A DNA stretch of 64,000 nt from Luteimonas sp. (GCA_024707405.1 JANPZU010000003.1:434001-498000), one strand, 5' to 3'; numbered from the stretch's first letter, positions 38,237 through 48,108 are shown. Notes: generated by a model not told the origin, from the sequence alone. A program made the numbers and translations.

Positions 38237-40005
38237 ATGGCATCTCGCCCCGCACCGATGATTGCCTGGGTGGCGGCGGCGCTCGTGCTGCTTGCTGCGT
38301 GCACCCCTGCCGATCCGCCGGCACAGCCATCGCAGGTGTACGAAGAGGGGGCGATGCCCGCTGGTATCGCGGCAACCTGCATACCCACACGCTCTGGAGC
38401 GACGGCAACGAACTCCCGGAAGCCGTGGTGGACTGGTATCGCAACAACGGCTACCACTTCCTCGCGATCACCGAGCACGACCTCGCCCCCGGCGACGAGG
38501 GATGGGTCGCCGCATCGCGCCGGCCCGCAACCATGGCCGGACTCGATGGATCGTTGGCCCCCGAGCGCCGCGACGGTGAGCACGTCGAAGAACTGCGGCT
38601 CAAACCCCTGCACGAACTGCAAACGACCTTCGATGCGCCGGGTCGGTTCCTGCTGCTCCCCGGCGAGGAAATCTCCGACGCTGTCGGCCCGGTATCAGTG
38701 CACGTCAACGCCGTCAACCTGGCCACGACCATCCAACCGGCGCGCGCGGCCAGCGTCGATGCCACCATCGCCGCGGACTTTGCCGCCATCGCCGCACAGG
38801 GCAAGACCGAAGGACGCGACATCCTGGCGCAACTCAACCATCCCAACTTCACCTACTCGATCACGGCCGAGCACCTGATGCGACTGCCCGGCGTCGCGTT
38901 CTTCGAGGTCTACAACGGGCACCCGCTGTCGAACAACCCGGGCGACGGACTGCGCGCATCCACCGAATCGGCCTGGGACGTGGCGCTGGCCTGGCGCCTC
39001 GACGTACTGGGCCTGCCGATGCTCTATGCCACCGCGACCGACGACAGCCACCACTACCAGCCCGGTGGCGATGCGTCGCCAGGGCGCGGCTGGATCGAAG
39101 TGCTGTCCCCGGCGCTCTCGCCCGACGCATTGTTCGACGCCATGCGCGAAGGACGCTTCTATGCCTCCACCGGCGTCAGGCTGAAGCGGATCGTGGCAAC
39201 GGCCGACCGCATGGAGGTCGAAGTCGAGCCGGAAGCCGGCACGCAGTACACGATAGAGTTCATCGGCACCCGGCGCGGATTCGACGCGACCGCCACGCCG
39301 CCGGCATCGGCAACCAGCCGTTCGATCTATGCCAGCCATCGCTACGACCCAAAGATCGGCAGCGTGTTCTCGCGGCAACAGGGCACGTCGGCGATCCATC
39401 GCTTCGACGATGACGACCTGTACGTCCGCGCCCGCATCACCGCCACGCGGACGCACCACGATCCGTCGCAACCCCTGCAGTTCGCGCAGGCCTGGGTGCA
39501 GCCCATCGTCGGCCCGGCCGGCCATGCGCCATCGCGCCGCGACCTGGCGCCGCCGACACCGCCGCCGCCGGCACTGCACCGCGGCATCACCCGCAGGTTC
39601 CAGGCACTGGACAAGGATGAAGCCACGCGCCGGCTGTCGCGCCCGCGCATCCCGTGTTCGGTCGACACGTTGAGCGATGCGCACGGCATCAGCTGGCCGG
39701 TCTATCCGTCGCGTGGCTCCGCAGCCTTCAGCGGATGGATCGCCGACCCGGGGACGGGACGCGTGCCCGGATCGTTCGCGATCGTGCTGGAAGGGGCCCG
39801 GCACTACATGGTGGAGGACGGCCCGGGCCGTCGCCGCGTGGACGTCGCCAACCACTTCGGCAATCCGGCGTTCGAAGCGGCGGGATTCCATGCCAGCCTC
39901 GAACTCGCCGACGTGGCCGCGGGCGAGTACCGCATCTGGCTGCTCGGTTTCGACCGCGGCAACGCCACCGTCTGCGACAGCGGCAAGACGCTGCAAGTCG
40001 AGTGA
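38237..40005 (+). pseudogene. PHP-domain phosphoesterase lipoprotein, frameshifted after the signal
   Basis: Lipoprotein signal MASRPAPMIAWVAAALVLLAAC (trim: LVLLAAC, Cys ~22) and 'SQVYEEG' are in one frame; the enzyme continues one base over as 'WYRGNLHTHTLWSDGNELP'. One missing G in the five-G run 38347-38351 accounts for it, giving 589 residues. The PHP metal motifs are intact: 'NLHTHTLWSDG', 'ITEHDLA', 'LLPGEEISD', 'LNHPNF' and 'ATATDDSHHY'. A C-terminal beta-rich part (about 470-589) is unassigned. It probably hydrolyses a phosphoester at the cell surface or in the periplasm. The reading break is likely a sequence error. Confidence 0.82.
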
Positions 40006-40036
40006 CCCTGTTGCCGGGCAAAAAGCCCCAGCGCGA

Positions 40037-41167
40037 TCAGGTGACCTCGGCCACCTCGACGCCATCGAGACCCTGCGACAGCGTGCGTGCGTCGCCCCCC
40101 TGGGCCAGCTTGATGCGCAGGCGCACTTCGTTGGCCGAGTCGGCATAGCGCAGCGCATCCTCGTAGGAGATTTCGCCGGCCTGGTACAGCTCGAACAGGC
40201 TCTGGTCGAAGGTCTTCATGCCGAGGTTGGTCGACTCCTTCATCACTTCCTTGAGCTTGTGGATCTCGCCCTCGCGGATGTAGTCCTGCACCAACGGCGT
40301 GCCGAGCATGATTTCCATCGCCACGCGGCGCGCCTTGCCGTCCGGCGTAGGGATCAGCTGCTGCGCGACCACGCCCTTGAGGTTGAGCGAGAGATCCATC
40401 AGCAACTGGTTGCGACGATCTTCCGGGAAGAAGTTGATGATGCGATCCATCGCCTGGTTGGCGTTGTTGGCGTGCAGCGTGCACAGCACCAGGTGGCCGG
40501 TTTCGGCGAAGGCGATGGCATGGTCCATGCCTTCGCGCGTGCGCACCTCGCCGATCATGATCACGTCCGGCGCCTGGCGCAGGGTGTTCTTGAGCGCGTT
40601 CTCCCAGGTGTCGGTGTCGATGCCGACCTCGCGCTGGGTGATGATGCAGCCCTCGTGCTTGTGCACGAACTCGATCGGATCCTCGATGGTGATGATGTGG
40701 CCGGTGGAGTTCTGGTTGCGGTAGCCGATCATCGACGCCAGCGACGTCGACTTGCCGGTGCCGGTGGCGCCGACGAAGATGATGATGCCGCGCTTGGTCA
40801 TCGCCAGCGTCTTGATGATCGGCGGCAGGTTCAGCTCTTCGATGCTGGGGATACGCGTCTCGATCCGGCGCAGCACCATGCCGACCTGGTTGCGCTGGTA
40901 GAAGCACGACACGCGGAAGCGGCCCACGCCGGCGACGCCGATGGCGAAGTTGCACTCGTGCGTCTTCTCGAACTCCTCGCGCTGCGGCGGCGACATCACG
41001 TTCAGCACCAGGTCGCGCGACTGCTGCGGCGTCAGCGGGTTCTGGGTGATCGGCGAGATCTTGCCGTGCACCTTCATCGACGGCGGCATGCCGGCGGTGA
41101 TGAACAGGTCGGACGCCTTCTGGTGCGCCATCAACTTGAGGAACGAGGTGAAATCGATGCTGCTCAT
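40037..41167 (-). CDS. pilU: Type IV pilus retraction ATPase PilU
   Basis: 376 residues. PilT/VirB11-type ATPase: Walker A 'VGATGTGKSTSLA', Asp box 'IITIEDPIEFVHKHEG', Walker B 'DVIMIGEVRTRE' and His box 'ATGHLVLCTLHANN'-type 'ETGHLVLCTLHANNANQAMD'. It differs from PilT by the PilU-type 'HKHEGCIITQREVGIDTDTW' region and the C-terminal 'DSANEVRLRIKL'. PilU works as an auxiliary to PilT in pilus retraction. A GGAG nine bases before the ATG sets the start. Lies 71 bp after pilT, same strand. Confidence 0.94.
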   Translation of the reverse strand: MSSIDFTSFLKLMAHQKASDLFITAGMPPSMKVHGKISPITQNPLTPQQSRDLVLNVMSPPQREEFEKTHECNFAIGVAGVGRFRVSCFYQRNQVGMVLRRIETRIPSIEELNLPPIIKTLAMTKRGIIIFVGATGTGKSTSLASMIGYRNQNSTGHIITIEDPIEFVHKHEGCIITQREVGIDTDTWENALKNTLRQAPDVIMIGEVRTREGMDHAIAFAETGHLVLCTLHANNANQAMDRIINFFPEDRRNQLLMDLSLNLKGVVAQQLIPTPDGKARRVAMEIMLGTPLVQDYIREGEIHKLKEVMKESTNLGMKTFDQSLFELYQAGEISYEDALRYADSANEVRLRIKLAQGGDARTLSQGLDGVEVAEVT

Positions 41168-41238
41168 GTGCGGGACTCCAAAGGCGGGCGCGGCCCGCAT
41201 CGCCACCTTCCCGACGCGGGAAGGCGCCGGCTAGACGA

Positions 41239-42276
41239 TCATTCGAACAGGCGCTTGTCCTTGGCGTAGTCCCTCGCCTGCGCGCGGGTGATGAGGCTGC
41301 GCTTGACCAGGTCCTGCAGGTGCTGGTCGAGGGTCATCATCCCGTACTGCTGGCCGGTCTGGATGGCCGAGTACATCTGCGCCACCTTGTCCTCGCGGAT
41401 CAGGTTGCGGATGGCCGGGATGCCGACCATGATTTCCCACGCTGCGGTACGCCCGCCGCCGACCTTCTTGAGCAGCGCCTGGCTGATCACCGCGCGCAGC
41501 GATTCGGACAGCATCGAACGCACCATCGGCTTCTCGCCGGCGGGGAACACGTCGATGATGCGGTCGATGGTCTTGGCCGCGCTGGAGGTATGCAGCGTGC
41601 CGAACACCAGGTGGCCCGTTTCCGCGGCGGTCAGCGCCAGGCGGATGGTTTCCAGGTCGCGCAATTCGCCGACCAGCACGATGTCCGGGTCTTCGCGCAG
41701 CGCAGAGCGCAGCGCTTCGTTGAAGCCGTGGGTATCGCGGTGCACCTCGCGCTGGTTGATCAGGCACTTCTGCGAGGTGTGCACGAATTCGATCGGATCC
41801 TCGATGGTGAGGATGTGGCCGTATTCGTTCTTGTTGATGTGGTCGATCATCGCCGCGAGCGTGGTCGACTTGCCCGAACCGGTCGGGCCGGTCACCAGGA
41901 TCAAACCCTGCGGCTGCTCGATCAACTGCCGGAAGATCGGCGGGCAGCCGAGGTCTTCGAGCGTCAGCACTTCCGAGGGCACCGTGCGGAACACCGCGCC
42001 GGCACCACGGTTCTGGTTGAAGGCGTTGACGCGGAAGCGCGCCAGCCCGGGGATCTCGAACGAGAAGTCGACCTCGAGGAATTCCTCGTAGTCGCGGCGC
42101 TGCTTGTCCGACATGATGTCGTAGATCAGCGCATGCACCTGCTTGTGGTCGAGCGCCGGGATGTTGATGCGGCGGACGTCGCCGTCCACCCGGATCATCG
42201 GCGGCAGGCCGGCGGACAGGTGCAGGTCCGACGCCTTGTTCTTGACCGAAAACGCCAGAAGTTCGGCGATATCCAT
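41239..42276 (-). CDS. pilT: Type IV pilus retraction ATPase PilT
   Basis: 345 residues. 'NKASDLHLSAGLPPMIRVDG' begins the PilT N-domain; Walker A 'TGPTGSGKSTTLAAMIDHIN', Asp box 'ILTIEDPIEFVHTSQKCLIN', Walker B 'DIVLVGELRDLETIRLALTA', His box 'GHLVFGTLHTSSAAKTIDRI' and the PilT-specific 'AIRNLIRE' near the C-terminus are all present. It depolymerises the pilus for twitching and DNA uptake. AGGGGAG lies before the ATG and a TATACT hexamer about 80 bases upstream may be its -10. Confidence 0.96.
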   Translation of the reverse strand: MDIAELLAFSVKNKASDLHLSAGLPPMIRVDGDVRRINIPALDHKQVHALIYDIMSDKQRRDYEEFLEVDFSFEIPGLARFRVNAFNQNRGAGAVFRTVPSEVLTLEDLGCPPIFRQLIEQPQGLILVTGPTGSGKSTTLAAMIDHINKNEYGHILTIEDPIEFVHTSQKCLINQREVHRDTHGFNEALRSALREDPDIVLVGELRDLETIRLALTAAETGHLVFGTLHTSSAAKTIDRIIDVFPAGEKPMVRSMLSESLRAVISQALLKKVGGGRTAAWEIMVGIPAIRNLIREDKVAQMYSAIQTGQQYGMMTLDQHLQDLVKRSLITRAQARDYAKDKRLFE

Positions 42277-42606
42277 ACGTGCTCCCCTGCACTTCGAATC
42301 TGTTGCGATGAAGGCCATCGCCCGACCGCTGGCGAAAGCCTATCCCCGGCAGGCAGTATAGCCCTGTACGCACATCACAATTCCAGCCCATTCAAGCGGA
42401 TAACCGGACTTGCCCGCACGCGCCCTGCACCACGTCCTGCAAAGGATTGATAACGCGATTCCGGCCGCAACCGGGTCATGTCCGGCAGGCCTCGCCAAGG
42501 CCACGACCACCACCGCCCGCCCGAGCGGCCAACGGTGGCGACTGGCCCACCCGCACGGTCGCGCGTCCCAAGGGGCGCACTCACCCGCCACATCGAGGCC
42601 ACGCGA
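42277..42606. other. 330-bp divergent region between pilT and proC
   Basis: No protein-coding gene is convincing. On the minus strand a TATACT hexamer (complement of 42355-42360) is a plausible pilT -10. In many relatives a yggS (PLP homeostasis) gene occupies this position next to proC; no trace of it is visible here. Confidence 0.5.
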
Positions 42607-43437
42607 ATGAACACCACGACCGACGCCAGCATCGCCTTCATCGGCGGGGGCAACATGGCCCGCAGTCTGGTCGGCGGGCTGGTCGCCGCCGGTACCGACC
42701 CTGCCCGCATCCATGTCGCCGACCCCAACGATGTCACGCGGCAAGCGCTGGGCGACGACTTCGGCGTGCGTACGTTCGCCAGCGCCGAAGAGGCGGTCGA
42801 AGGCGCGGGCACCTGGGTGTTCGCGGTGAAGCCGCAGGTCATGCGCGAGGTCTGCGCGGCGCTCATCGCCAACGCGCAATCGGCACGACCGCTGGTGGTC
42901 TCCATCGCCGCCGGGATCACTTCCTCGCAACTCGACCGCTGGCTCGGCGGCGGACTGGCCGTGGTGCGCACCATGCCCAACACGCCTGCATTGCTGGGGG
43001 CGGGAGTGACCGGCCTGTTCGCCAACGCTGCGGTCGACGGGGTCGGCCGGCATTGCGCCGAAGCCCTGCTGTCTTCCGCCGGACAGACCGTGTGGGTCGA
43101 GGACGAGTCGCTGATGGATGCGGTGACCGCAGTCTCCGGCAGCGGGCCGGCCTATGTGTTCCTGCTTGCCGAAGCGATGGAGGATGCGGCCAAGGCGCGC
43201 GGCCTGCCACCCGACGCTGCGCGCATCCTCGTGCTGCAGACCGTGCTCGGCGCCGCGCGCATGCTGGTCGAATCCGGCGAAGCCCCTGCGGAATTGCGCA
43301 GGCGCGTCACCTCGCCCGGCGGCACCACCCAGGCCGCGATCGAAACCTTCGAGGCCGGCGGCTTGCGTGCACTGGTCGATGACGCCATCGCCAATGCCAC
43401 CCGTCGCGGTCACGCACTGTCCGCCGCGAACGACTGA
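42607..43437 (+). CDS. proC: Pyrroline-5-carboxylate reductase
   Basis: 276 residues. NADP-binding 'IAFIGGGNMARSLVGGLVAA', 'VFAVKPQVMREV', 'VRTMPNTPALLGAGVTGLFA', and the P5C reductase signature 'LMDAVTAVSGSGPAYVFLLA' and 'RRRVTSPGGTTQAAIE'. It makes proline from pyrroline-5-carboxylate with NAD(P)H. Followed one base later by a DUF4426 gene, the usual partner in xanthomonads and pseudomonads. Confidence 0.96.
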   Translation: MNTTTDASIAFIGGGNMARSLVGGLVAAGTDPARIHVADPNDVTRQALGDDFGVRTFASAEEAVEGAGTWVFAVKPQVMREVCAALIANAQSARPLVVSIAAGITSSQLDRWLGGGLAVVRTMPNTPALLGAGVTGLFANAAVDGVGRHCAEALLSSAGQTVWVEDESLMDAVTAVSGSGPAYVFLLAEAMEDAAKARGLPPDAARILVLQTVLGAARMLVESGEAPAELRRRVTSPGGTTQAAIETFEAGGLRALVDDAIANATRRGHALSAAND

Positions 43438-43438
43438 C

Positions 43439-43930
43439 ATGCGCCGCACCTTCGCCTTGTCCCTTGCCACGTTCGCCTGCCTGCTGGCGGCCTGCGGTGG
43501 ACAGCGCACGGGCAGCGACGAGATCGCCATGCAACTCAACGCCGCACGCGAACCTGCCGAGGCACAGGCAGGCGACCTGTTGGTGCGCGCCAGCATCGCG
43601 CCGACCGCCGCCCTGCCCGAGGCCATCGCCTCCCGCTACGGCGTTCGGCGCGATCCCCGTGGCGTGCTGTTGCTGGCCGGGCTGCGCCGCGTCGACGGCG
43701 CGCAGGAAACATCGTTGCCGGCGACGCTCTCGGTGGAAGTGCGCGACCTGCGCGGCGTGCGACGCAACGTGCCGCTGCGGGAAGTACGGTTGGACGGCTT
43801 CATCGACTACGTGGGGGAAGTGCGGGCCGCGCCACCCGACACGCTGACGTTCGATGTCGTTGCCGAAGACGACGACGGCAACCAGGTCGAACTGCGCTTC
43901 AGCCGCGACCTCTTCCCGCCGCAGCGTTGA
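43439..43930 (+). CDS. DUF4426 lipoprotein
   Basis: 163 residues. Lipoprotein signal ending at 'CLLAAC' (Cys19), then a beta-sandwich-like DUF4426 domain ('DLLVRASIAPTAALPEAIAS', 'RYGVRRDPRGVLLLAGLRR', 'LSVEVRDLRGVRRNVPLREV', 'TLTFDVVAEDDDGNQVELRF'). Function unknown; genes of this family nearly always follow proC/yggT. Start one base after the proC stop. A seven-base-stem hairpin (CGCTGCG...CGCAGCG, 43939-43956) lies just beyond its stop and overlaps the end of the convergent PA2778 gene. Confidence 0.85.
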   Translation: MRRTFALSLATFACLLAACGGQRTGSDEIAMQLNAAREPAEAQAGDLLVRASIAPTAALPEAIASRYGVRRDPRGVLLLAGLRRVDGAQETSLPATLSVEVRDLRGVRRNVPLREVRLDGFIDYVGEVRAAPPDTLTFDVVAEDDDGNQVELRFSRDLFPPQR

Positions 43931-43945
43931 ACCCCGACCGCTGCG

Positions 43946-44945
43946 TCAACGCAGCGTGTCGCAGACCGGATCGCGCGCGCGGCCACCGCGGTCGATCTCG
44001 CTTTCCGTGCGCTCCAGCGCCTCGCGCCAGCGAGCTTCGGCCGGCATCGCCTGCAACGCGTGCCGGACGGCGGCCCTTGCTTCCACGCGGCAACCGAGAT
44101 CGGACAAGGTGCTGGCGAGGTTGTTGCCGAGCACCGGATCGTCGTGGGCAAGCGCAAGGCCTGCCCGGTAATGCCGGGCCGCGGCGACGCGATCGCCCCC
44201 GGCATGCGACTGGTTGCCGAGCGCGAGGTGCGGCCGATGGTCGCGCGGCCAGGCCTGAAGCGCCGCCTGATAGGCAGGCTCGGCCGCATCTGCGCCGGCC
44301 ACCGCCTCGAAATCCGCGACTGCGCCGAGGTAGCGCGTGGCATCGGCATTGGCCGGCAATTCGCCCGGACGCAGCGAGACCATTGCCCACCGCCCGGCCC
44401 AGTCCCAGGTACGCAGGAACGGCGGTGCGCGCATGGTCATCCCGCGCGTCTCGCCGCTGTTGAGGATCACGCGGTTGCGTGCCGGGTCGCTGCCCACCAG
44501 CACCGCGTAGTGCCAGCGCGGCACGGTGCGCACCCACAGGTTCTGCAGGGACCAGTACCGGCCGACCTTGCTGCAGTTCGGCGAACAGGGCTTCGGGCGT
44601 CTTGTCGACGACGTAGGGGATGCGCCCGGCGCGGCGCGTGGCTGCCACCAGCTCCAGTTGCAGGCTGCCCTGCCGACCGGGCAGGTAGACCTGCGGCGCG
44701 AGCGCGTCGGGCGAGGCATCGATGCCGCTCGCGCCCAGGATCGTCGCCAGCGCCGCCGGCCCGCACTGGTATTCGGTCTGCGGGTGGAACGGCGCCTCGA
44801 CCAGAAGCGGCGCCGGCTGCGGCGCAGCCTCGGCGACGCGCAGCGCAGGATTGATCGAACACCCCGCCAACAACGACGCGGCGGCAAGGATGGCCCCTGC
44901 CGCCGCGCAATGCATCCTGCCGCTTGTCGTGCGGATGCGGATCAA
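43946..44945 (-). pseudogene. PA2778-family cysteine peptidase lipoprotein, broken by one extra base
   Basis: Lipoprotein signal ends at 'SLLAGC'. The papain/C39-like catalytic part begins 'FHPQTEYQCGPAALATILGA' (Gln-x-Cys) and runs to 'LQQGRPVLV', then leaves frame. It resumes as 'LQNLWVRTVPRWHYAVLVGS' (catalytic His in RWHYAV) and ends in TPR-like repeats ('YQAALQAWPRDHRPHLALGN'). Removing one C of the CCC (44548-44550) repairs it to about 332 residues. A TTG start at 44945 overlaps the stop of PA2779 (TTGA) and supplies the basic n-region of the signal; ATG 44915 is the alternative. Probable sequence error. Confidence 0.82.
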
Positions 44946-45313
44946 ACCTTCTTGAAGATGTCGGTGACGCCGACCAGTTCGAGGATCAGCAGCACCACGA
45001 ACACCACGCCGATCACCGCGAGCAGACCGCCCGCCGGCATCTGGTCGATCTCGGCCTGCAACTGCATCAGTTCGGCATCGCTCAACGCGCCGATGCGGCC
45101 TTCGGCATCCGCCGGATCCACGCCCAGGCGCTCCATGGCCTGGCGCACGTCGTCACGCGCGAACGCAGTGAGTACGTCCTGCTCCATGCCTGCGCGAACT
45201 TCGGCCGACATGGCCTGCTGGGTGGTGATCACGGTCGCCGAAGCGGTACCGACGATGCTGGACATGCACAACGCGAGCACCAGCAGGGGCGTGACGACGA
45301 ACTTGCGGAACAT
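44942..45313 (-). CDS. PA2779-family membrane protein
   Basis: 123 residues. Signal/anchor 'KFVVTPLLVLALCMSSIVGT', a short soluble helical stretch ('VRQAMERLGVDPADAEGRIG') and a C-terminal membrane segment ('LLAVIGVVFVVLLILELVGV') ending 'DIFKKV'. Named only for the Pseudomonas PA2779 family, which is always next to PA2778-type peptidases. The GVDP-x-AE-R pattern and C-terminal helix are the family hallmarks. GGAGG eight bases upstream of the ATG. It probably partners the peptidase in processing or secreting another protein. Confidence 0.8.
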   Translation of the reverse strand: MFRKFVVTPLLVLALCMSSIVGTASATVITTQQAMSAEVRAGMEQDVLTAFARDDVRQAMERLGVDPADAEGRIGALSDAELMQLQAEIDQMPAGGLLAVIGVVFVVLLILELVGVTDIFKKV

Positions 45314-45377
45314 GGGCTTTCCTCCATCAGGGCGAAAGCCCTGTATGCCACACGCGGCGTGAAGGCGGAAGCGCCAT

Positions 45378-46184
45378 TCAGCCGGCGCGCAGCGCCCATT
45401 CACGCACGATGCGGGCGATCTCGCCGACCCCGTCGGTCAATGCAGCCGGGCCCGGCTGCAGGATCAGCGGCGACTTGATCTCGTGCAGTTCGCCATCACG
45501 CACCGCGGGGATCACGTCCCAGCCCGGACGCGCGGCCACCTTCTCCGGCCGGAATTTCTTGCCGCACCACGAGCCGAGGATGATGTCGGGCGCGCGTTCG
45601 ATCACCGGATCGCCGTTGGCGAGGATGCGCGCCTTCGCCAAGGGCTCGACGGACAGCTCCGGGAACACGTCGTCGCCGCCGGCAATGCGCACCAGTTCAG
45701 CGACCCAGCGGATGCCGGTGATGATCGGCTCGTCCCATTCTTCGAAATAGACCTTCGGCCGCCGTGGCAGTCGCGACGCCTCGCGCTCGATGGCGTCCAG
45801 TCCCCGCTGCAGTTCGTCGGCATAGGCATTCGCGCGTGCCGCGGCACCGACCAGTGCACCGAGCCGGCAGACGTAGTCGAGGATGCCGTCCACGCTGCGG
45901 TGGTTGCTGATCCACACTTCCACCCCGCGCCGCACCAGTTCGGCGGCGATGTCGGCCTGGATGTCGGAGAAACCGACCACGAAGTCCGGCTGCAGCTTGA
46001 GGATCTCGTCGATCTTCGCACTGGTGAACGCGCTGACCTTCGGTTTTTCCTTGCGCGCCCGTGGCGGGCGAACGGTGAAGCCGCTGATGCCGACGATGCG
46101 ATCCTGCTCGCCCAGTGCATACAGGACTTCGGTCGGTTCCTCGGTCAGGCAGACGATGCGCGTCGGGCCGTGCCCGGCATTCAC
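45378..46184 (-). CDS. BtuF-like cobalamin/metal-chelate-binding protein without signal peptide
   Basis: 268 residues of the periplasmic-binding-protein type III (TroA/BtuF) fold: '[20 protein letters not shown]', '[20 protein letters not shown]', '[20 protein letters not shown]' and '[20 protein letters not shown]'. BtuF homologues normally have a signal peptide; here translation begins directly at the first strand from a GTG overlapping the pdxH stop (GTGA). It therefore appears cytosolic, as reported for many proteobacterial 'cobalamin-binding proteins'. Ligand uncertain. No btuCD genes in the window. Confidence 0.8.
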   Translation of the reverse strand: MNAGHGPTRIVCLTEEPTEVLYALGEQDRIVGISGFTVRPPRARKEKPKVSAFTSAKIDEILKLQPDFVVGFSDIQADIAAELVRRGVEVWISNHRSVDGILDYVCRLGALVGAAARANAYADELQRGLDAIEREASRLPRRPKVYFEEWDEPIITGIRWVAELVRIAGGDDVFPELSVEPLAKARILANGDPVIERAPDIILGSWCGKKFRPEKVAARPGWDVIPAVRDGELHEIKSPLILQPGPAALTDGVGEIARIVREWALRAG

Positions 46185-46783
46185 GGATACAGCATCCGCT
46201 TGCTGCACTGGCCCATGCAGTCGAGTTCGTACAGCCAACGCTCGTGCAATCGATATTCGGCGCCGTACCAGAACTCGATGCGCTCGGGGCGCACGCGCAA
46301 TCCCGTCCAGCGTGGCGGGCGCGGCACGTCGCGGCCTTCGAACTCGCGTTCCAGTTCGTCCACGCGCCGGTCGAAATCCTCGCGCGCAGCAAGCGTTTCC
46401 GACTGCTTCGACGCCCATGCACCGAGTTGGCTCACGCGTGGACGGCTGGCGAAGTAGGCATCGGCTTCCTCGTCGGACACGGTGACCACCGGGCCCTCGA
46501 TGCGCACCTGCACGCCGTTGCGAACGCGCGGCCAGTGGAACAGCAACGATGCCTGCGGGTTGTCCTGCAGTTCACGGCCCTTGCGGCCATCGAGGTGGGT
46601 GTAGAACACGAAGCCGCGTGCGTCATGCTGCTTGAGCAGCACCGTGCGCGCCGACGGTCGTGCGTCGCGCGTGGCGGTGGCGACCGTCATCGCGGTGCGG
46701 TCGGGTTCGCCGGCGGCCAGCGCCTCGTCGAACAGGCGCGCAAACGTGGCGAGGGCTTCTTCGAGCAGGGCATCGCAGGTCAT
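46181..46783 (-). CDS. pdxH: Pyridoxamine 5'-phosphate oxidase
   Basis: 200 residues. FMN-binding barrel: '[20 protein letters not shown]', '[20 protein letters not shown]' (key residues FYTH, GRELxxNP), '[17 protein letters not shown]' (SRxxQIGxWASxQS) and '[20 protein letters not shown]' (RVxPExIEFW). The enzyme oxidises PNP/PMP to PLP. It overlaps the BtuF-like gene by four bases and is divergent, 17 bp away, from the glycerate-kinase-like gene, so the promoters of both lie inside the opposite gene. Confidence 0.95.
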   Translation of the reverse strand: MTCDALLEEALATFARLFDEALAAGEPDRTAMTVATATRDARPSARTVLLKQHDARGFVFYTHLDGRKGRELQDNPQASLLFHWPRVRNGVQVRIEGPVVTVSDEEADAYFASRPRVSQLGAWASKQSETLAAREDFDRRVDELEREFEGRDVPRPPRWTGLRVRPERIEFWYGAEYRLHERWLYELDCMGQCSKRMLYP

Positions 46784-46800
46784 TGCGGTATTGTCGCGCG

Positions 46801-47616
46801 ATGTCGACGCCCGCGCACCCTGCCACCCGAAGCGACGGTTTCCCGCCGGGTTTCGTCGCACGCGTGCTCGACGACGCACTGGCGCACGGCACCCGCATCC
46901 TCGGCATCTCAGGCCTGCAGGGCACCGGCAAGTCCACGCTGGCTGCGCAACTGGTCGCAGCGGCAGGGACGCGCGGACTCAAGGCCGAGACGGTCTCGCT
47001 CGACGACTTCTACCTCGATCGCCCGGAGCGCGAACGCCTCGCCCGCGAGGTGCATCCGCTGCTGGCCACGCGCGGCCCGCCGGGCACGCACGATGTCGCC
47101 CTCGCCTGCGCCACGCTCGATGCCCTGCGTCGGGGCGATGCCGTGCGGCTGCCCGCGTTCGACAAGCTCGCCGACCGGTGCATGCCGGAAGCGCGCTGGC
47201 GCGAAACGGAGGACGTGACGCTGGTCGTGTTCGAAGGCTGGTGCGTCGGCACACCTGCGGAGGATGACGGCGCATTGGCCGAACCGGTCAACGCACTGGA
47301 GCGCGACGAGGATGCCGATGGCATCTGGCGACGCTTCTGCAACGACGCGTTGGCCCGCGATTACCCGCCGCTCTGGAGTCGCATCGACCGGTTGGTTTTC
47401 CTGCAGCCGCCGGGTTTCGACATCGTGTCCGAATGGCGCTGGCAGCAGGAGCAATCCCTGCAGGCCAGCGATCCGTCACGCACGGCGATGACCCGTGCGC
47501 AGGTCGAACGCTTCGTCCGGCACTACGAACGGATCAGCCGGCAGGCATTGCGCACCTTGCCCGGGATCGCCGACGTGGTGGTATCGCTGGATGCCGGGCG
47601 CAGGCCGACGGGCTGA
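46801..47616 (+). CDS. P-loop kinase related to D-glycerate 3-kinase (GLYK/Tda10 type)
   Basis: 271 residues. Walker A '[20 protein letters not shown]', '[20 protein letters not shown]' (conserved DDFYL), '[20 protein letters not shown]', '[11 protein letters not shown]' and '[11 protein letters not shown]' match plant glycerate kinase and bacterial relatives in the uridine/phosphoribulokinase superfamily. It probably phosphorylates a small hydroxy acid; D-glycerate is the best guess. No signal peptide; cytosolic. Divergent from pdxH. Confidence 0.82.
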   Translation: MSTPAHPATRSDGFPPGFVARVLDDALAHGTRILGISGLQGTGKSTLAAQLVAAAGTRGLKAETVSLDDFYLDRPERERLAREVHPLLATRGPPGTHDVALACATLDALRRGDAVRLPAFDKLADRCMPEARWRETEDVTLVVFEGWCVGTPAEDDGALAEPVNALERDEDADGIWRRFCNDALARDYPPLWSRIDRLVFLQPPGFDIVSEWRWQQEQSLQASDPSRTAMTRAQVERFVRHYERISRQALRTLPGIADVVVSLDAGRRPTG

Positions 47617-47625
47617 CGCTGGCCG

Positions 47626-48108
47626 TCACCCGATCAGGTCGGAAATCTCGTTGCTCTTCCAGGGCTCCGGCAAGCTCTCCTGCGGACAGAAGCTGAATTC
47701 CACCGTCTCGCCGTATTCGAACGTCAACCGGTAACGATCCTCGCCAAGGATCTCGTATTCCTGCGTCAACTCGTATTCCGTCGGCGCCGGCCCCTGGTGA
47801 TCCGTGCAGGTCTCCTGGACGCGGTAGCGCGATTCGCCGATCCGTTCGATGGCGGTGAAATCGCAGCCGCTGATGCCGTCGCGCCGCACCAATGCCAGCG
47901 TGGCATTCGAGGGCATGGCGCAGGTGTCGTCGCTGCGCACGTAGTAGCCGCGTCGCAACGGCAGTTCGTTCACCACCTCGGCAGCCGCCGGTTCCGCCGC
48001 TGCCTCGGCTGCCTCCGCGGCAGGCGCCGCATCGACGGCCGCGTTGCACGCCGTGCCCATCGCCAGCAGCACGCCCGTCATCACCATGTACTTGCATGTC
48101 GCTTTCAT
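47626..48108 (-). CDS. Exported protein of unknown function
   Basis: 160 residues. An N-terminal signal (MKATCKYMVMTGVLLAMGTA) with Cys21 could be lipid-modified, though the lipobox GTAC is weak. An Ala/Glu-rich linker ('AEAAEAAAEPAAAEV') follows, then a ~105-residue beta-rich domain with four cysteines ('DTCAMPSN', 'GCDF', 'ETCTDHQG', 'SFCPQES') that could form two disulfides. The pattern 'RRGYYVRSDDTCAMPSNATL' is a feature of uncharacterised Xanthomonadales proteins. First of three small exported/membrane unknowns in a row. Confidence 0.7.
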   Translation of the reverse strand: MKATCKYMVMTGVLLAMGTACNAAVDAAPAAEAAEAAAEPAAAEVVNELPLRRGYYVRSDDTCAMPSNATLALVRRDGISGCDFTAIERIGESRYRVQETCTDHQGPAPTEYELTQEYEILGEDRYRLTFEYGETVEFSFCPQESLPEPWKSNEISDLIG

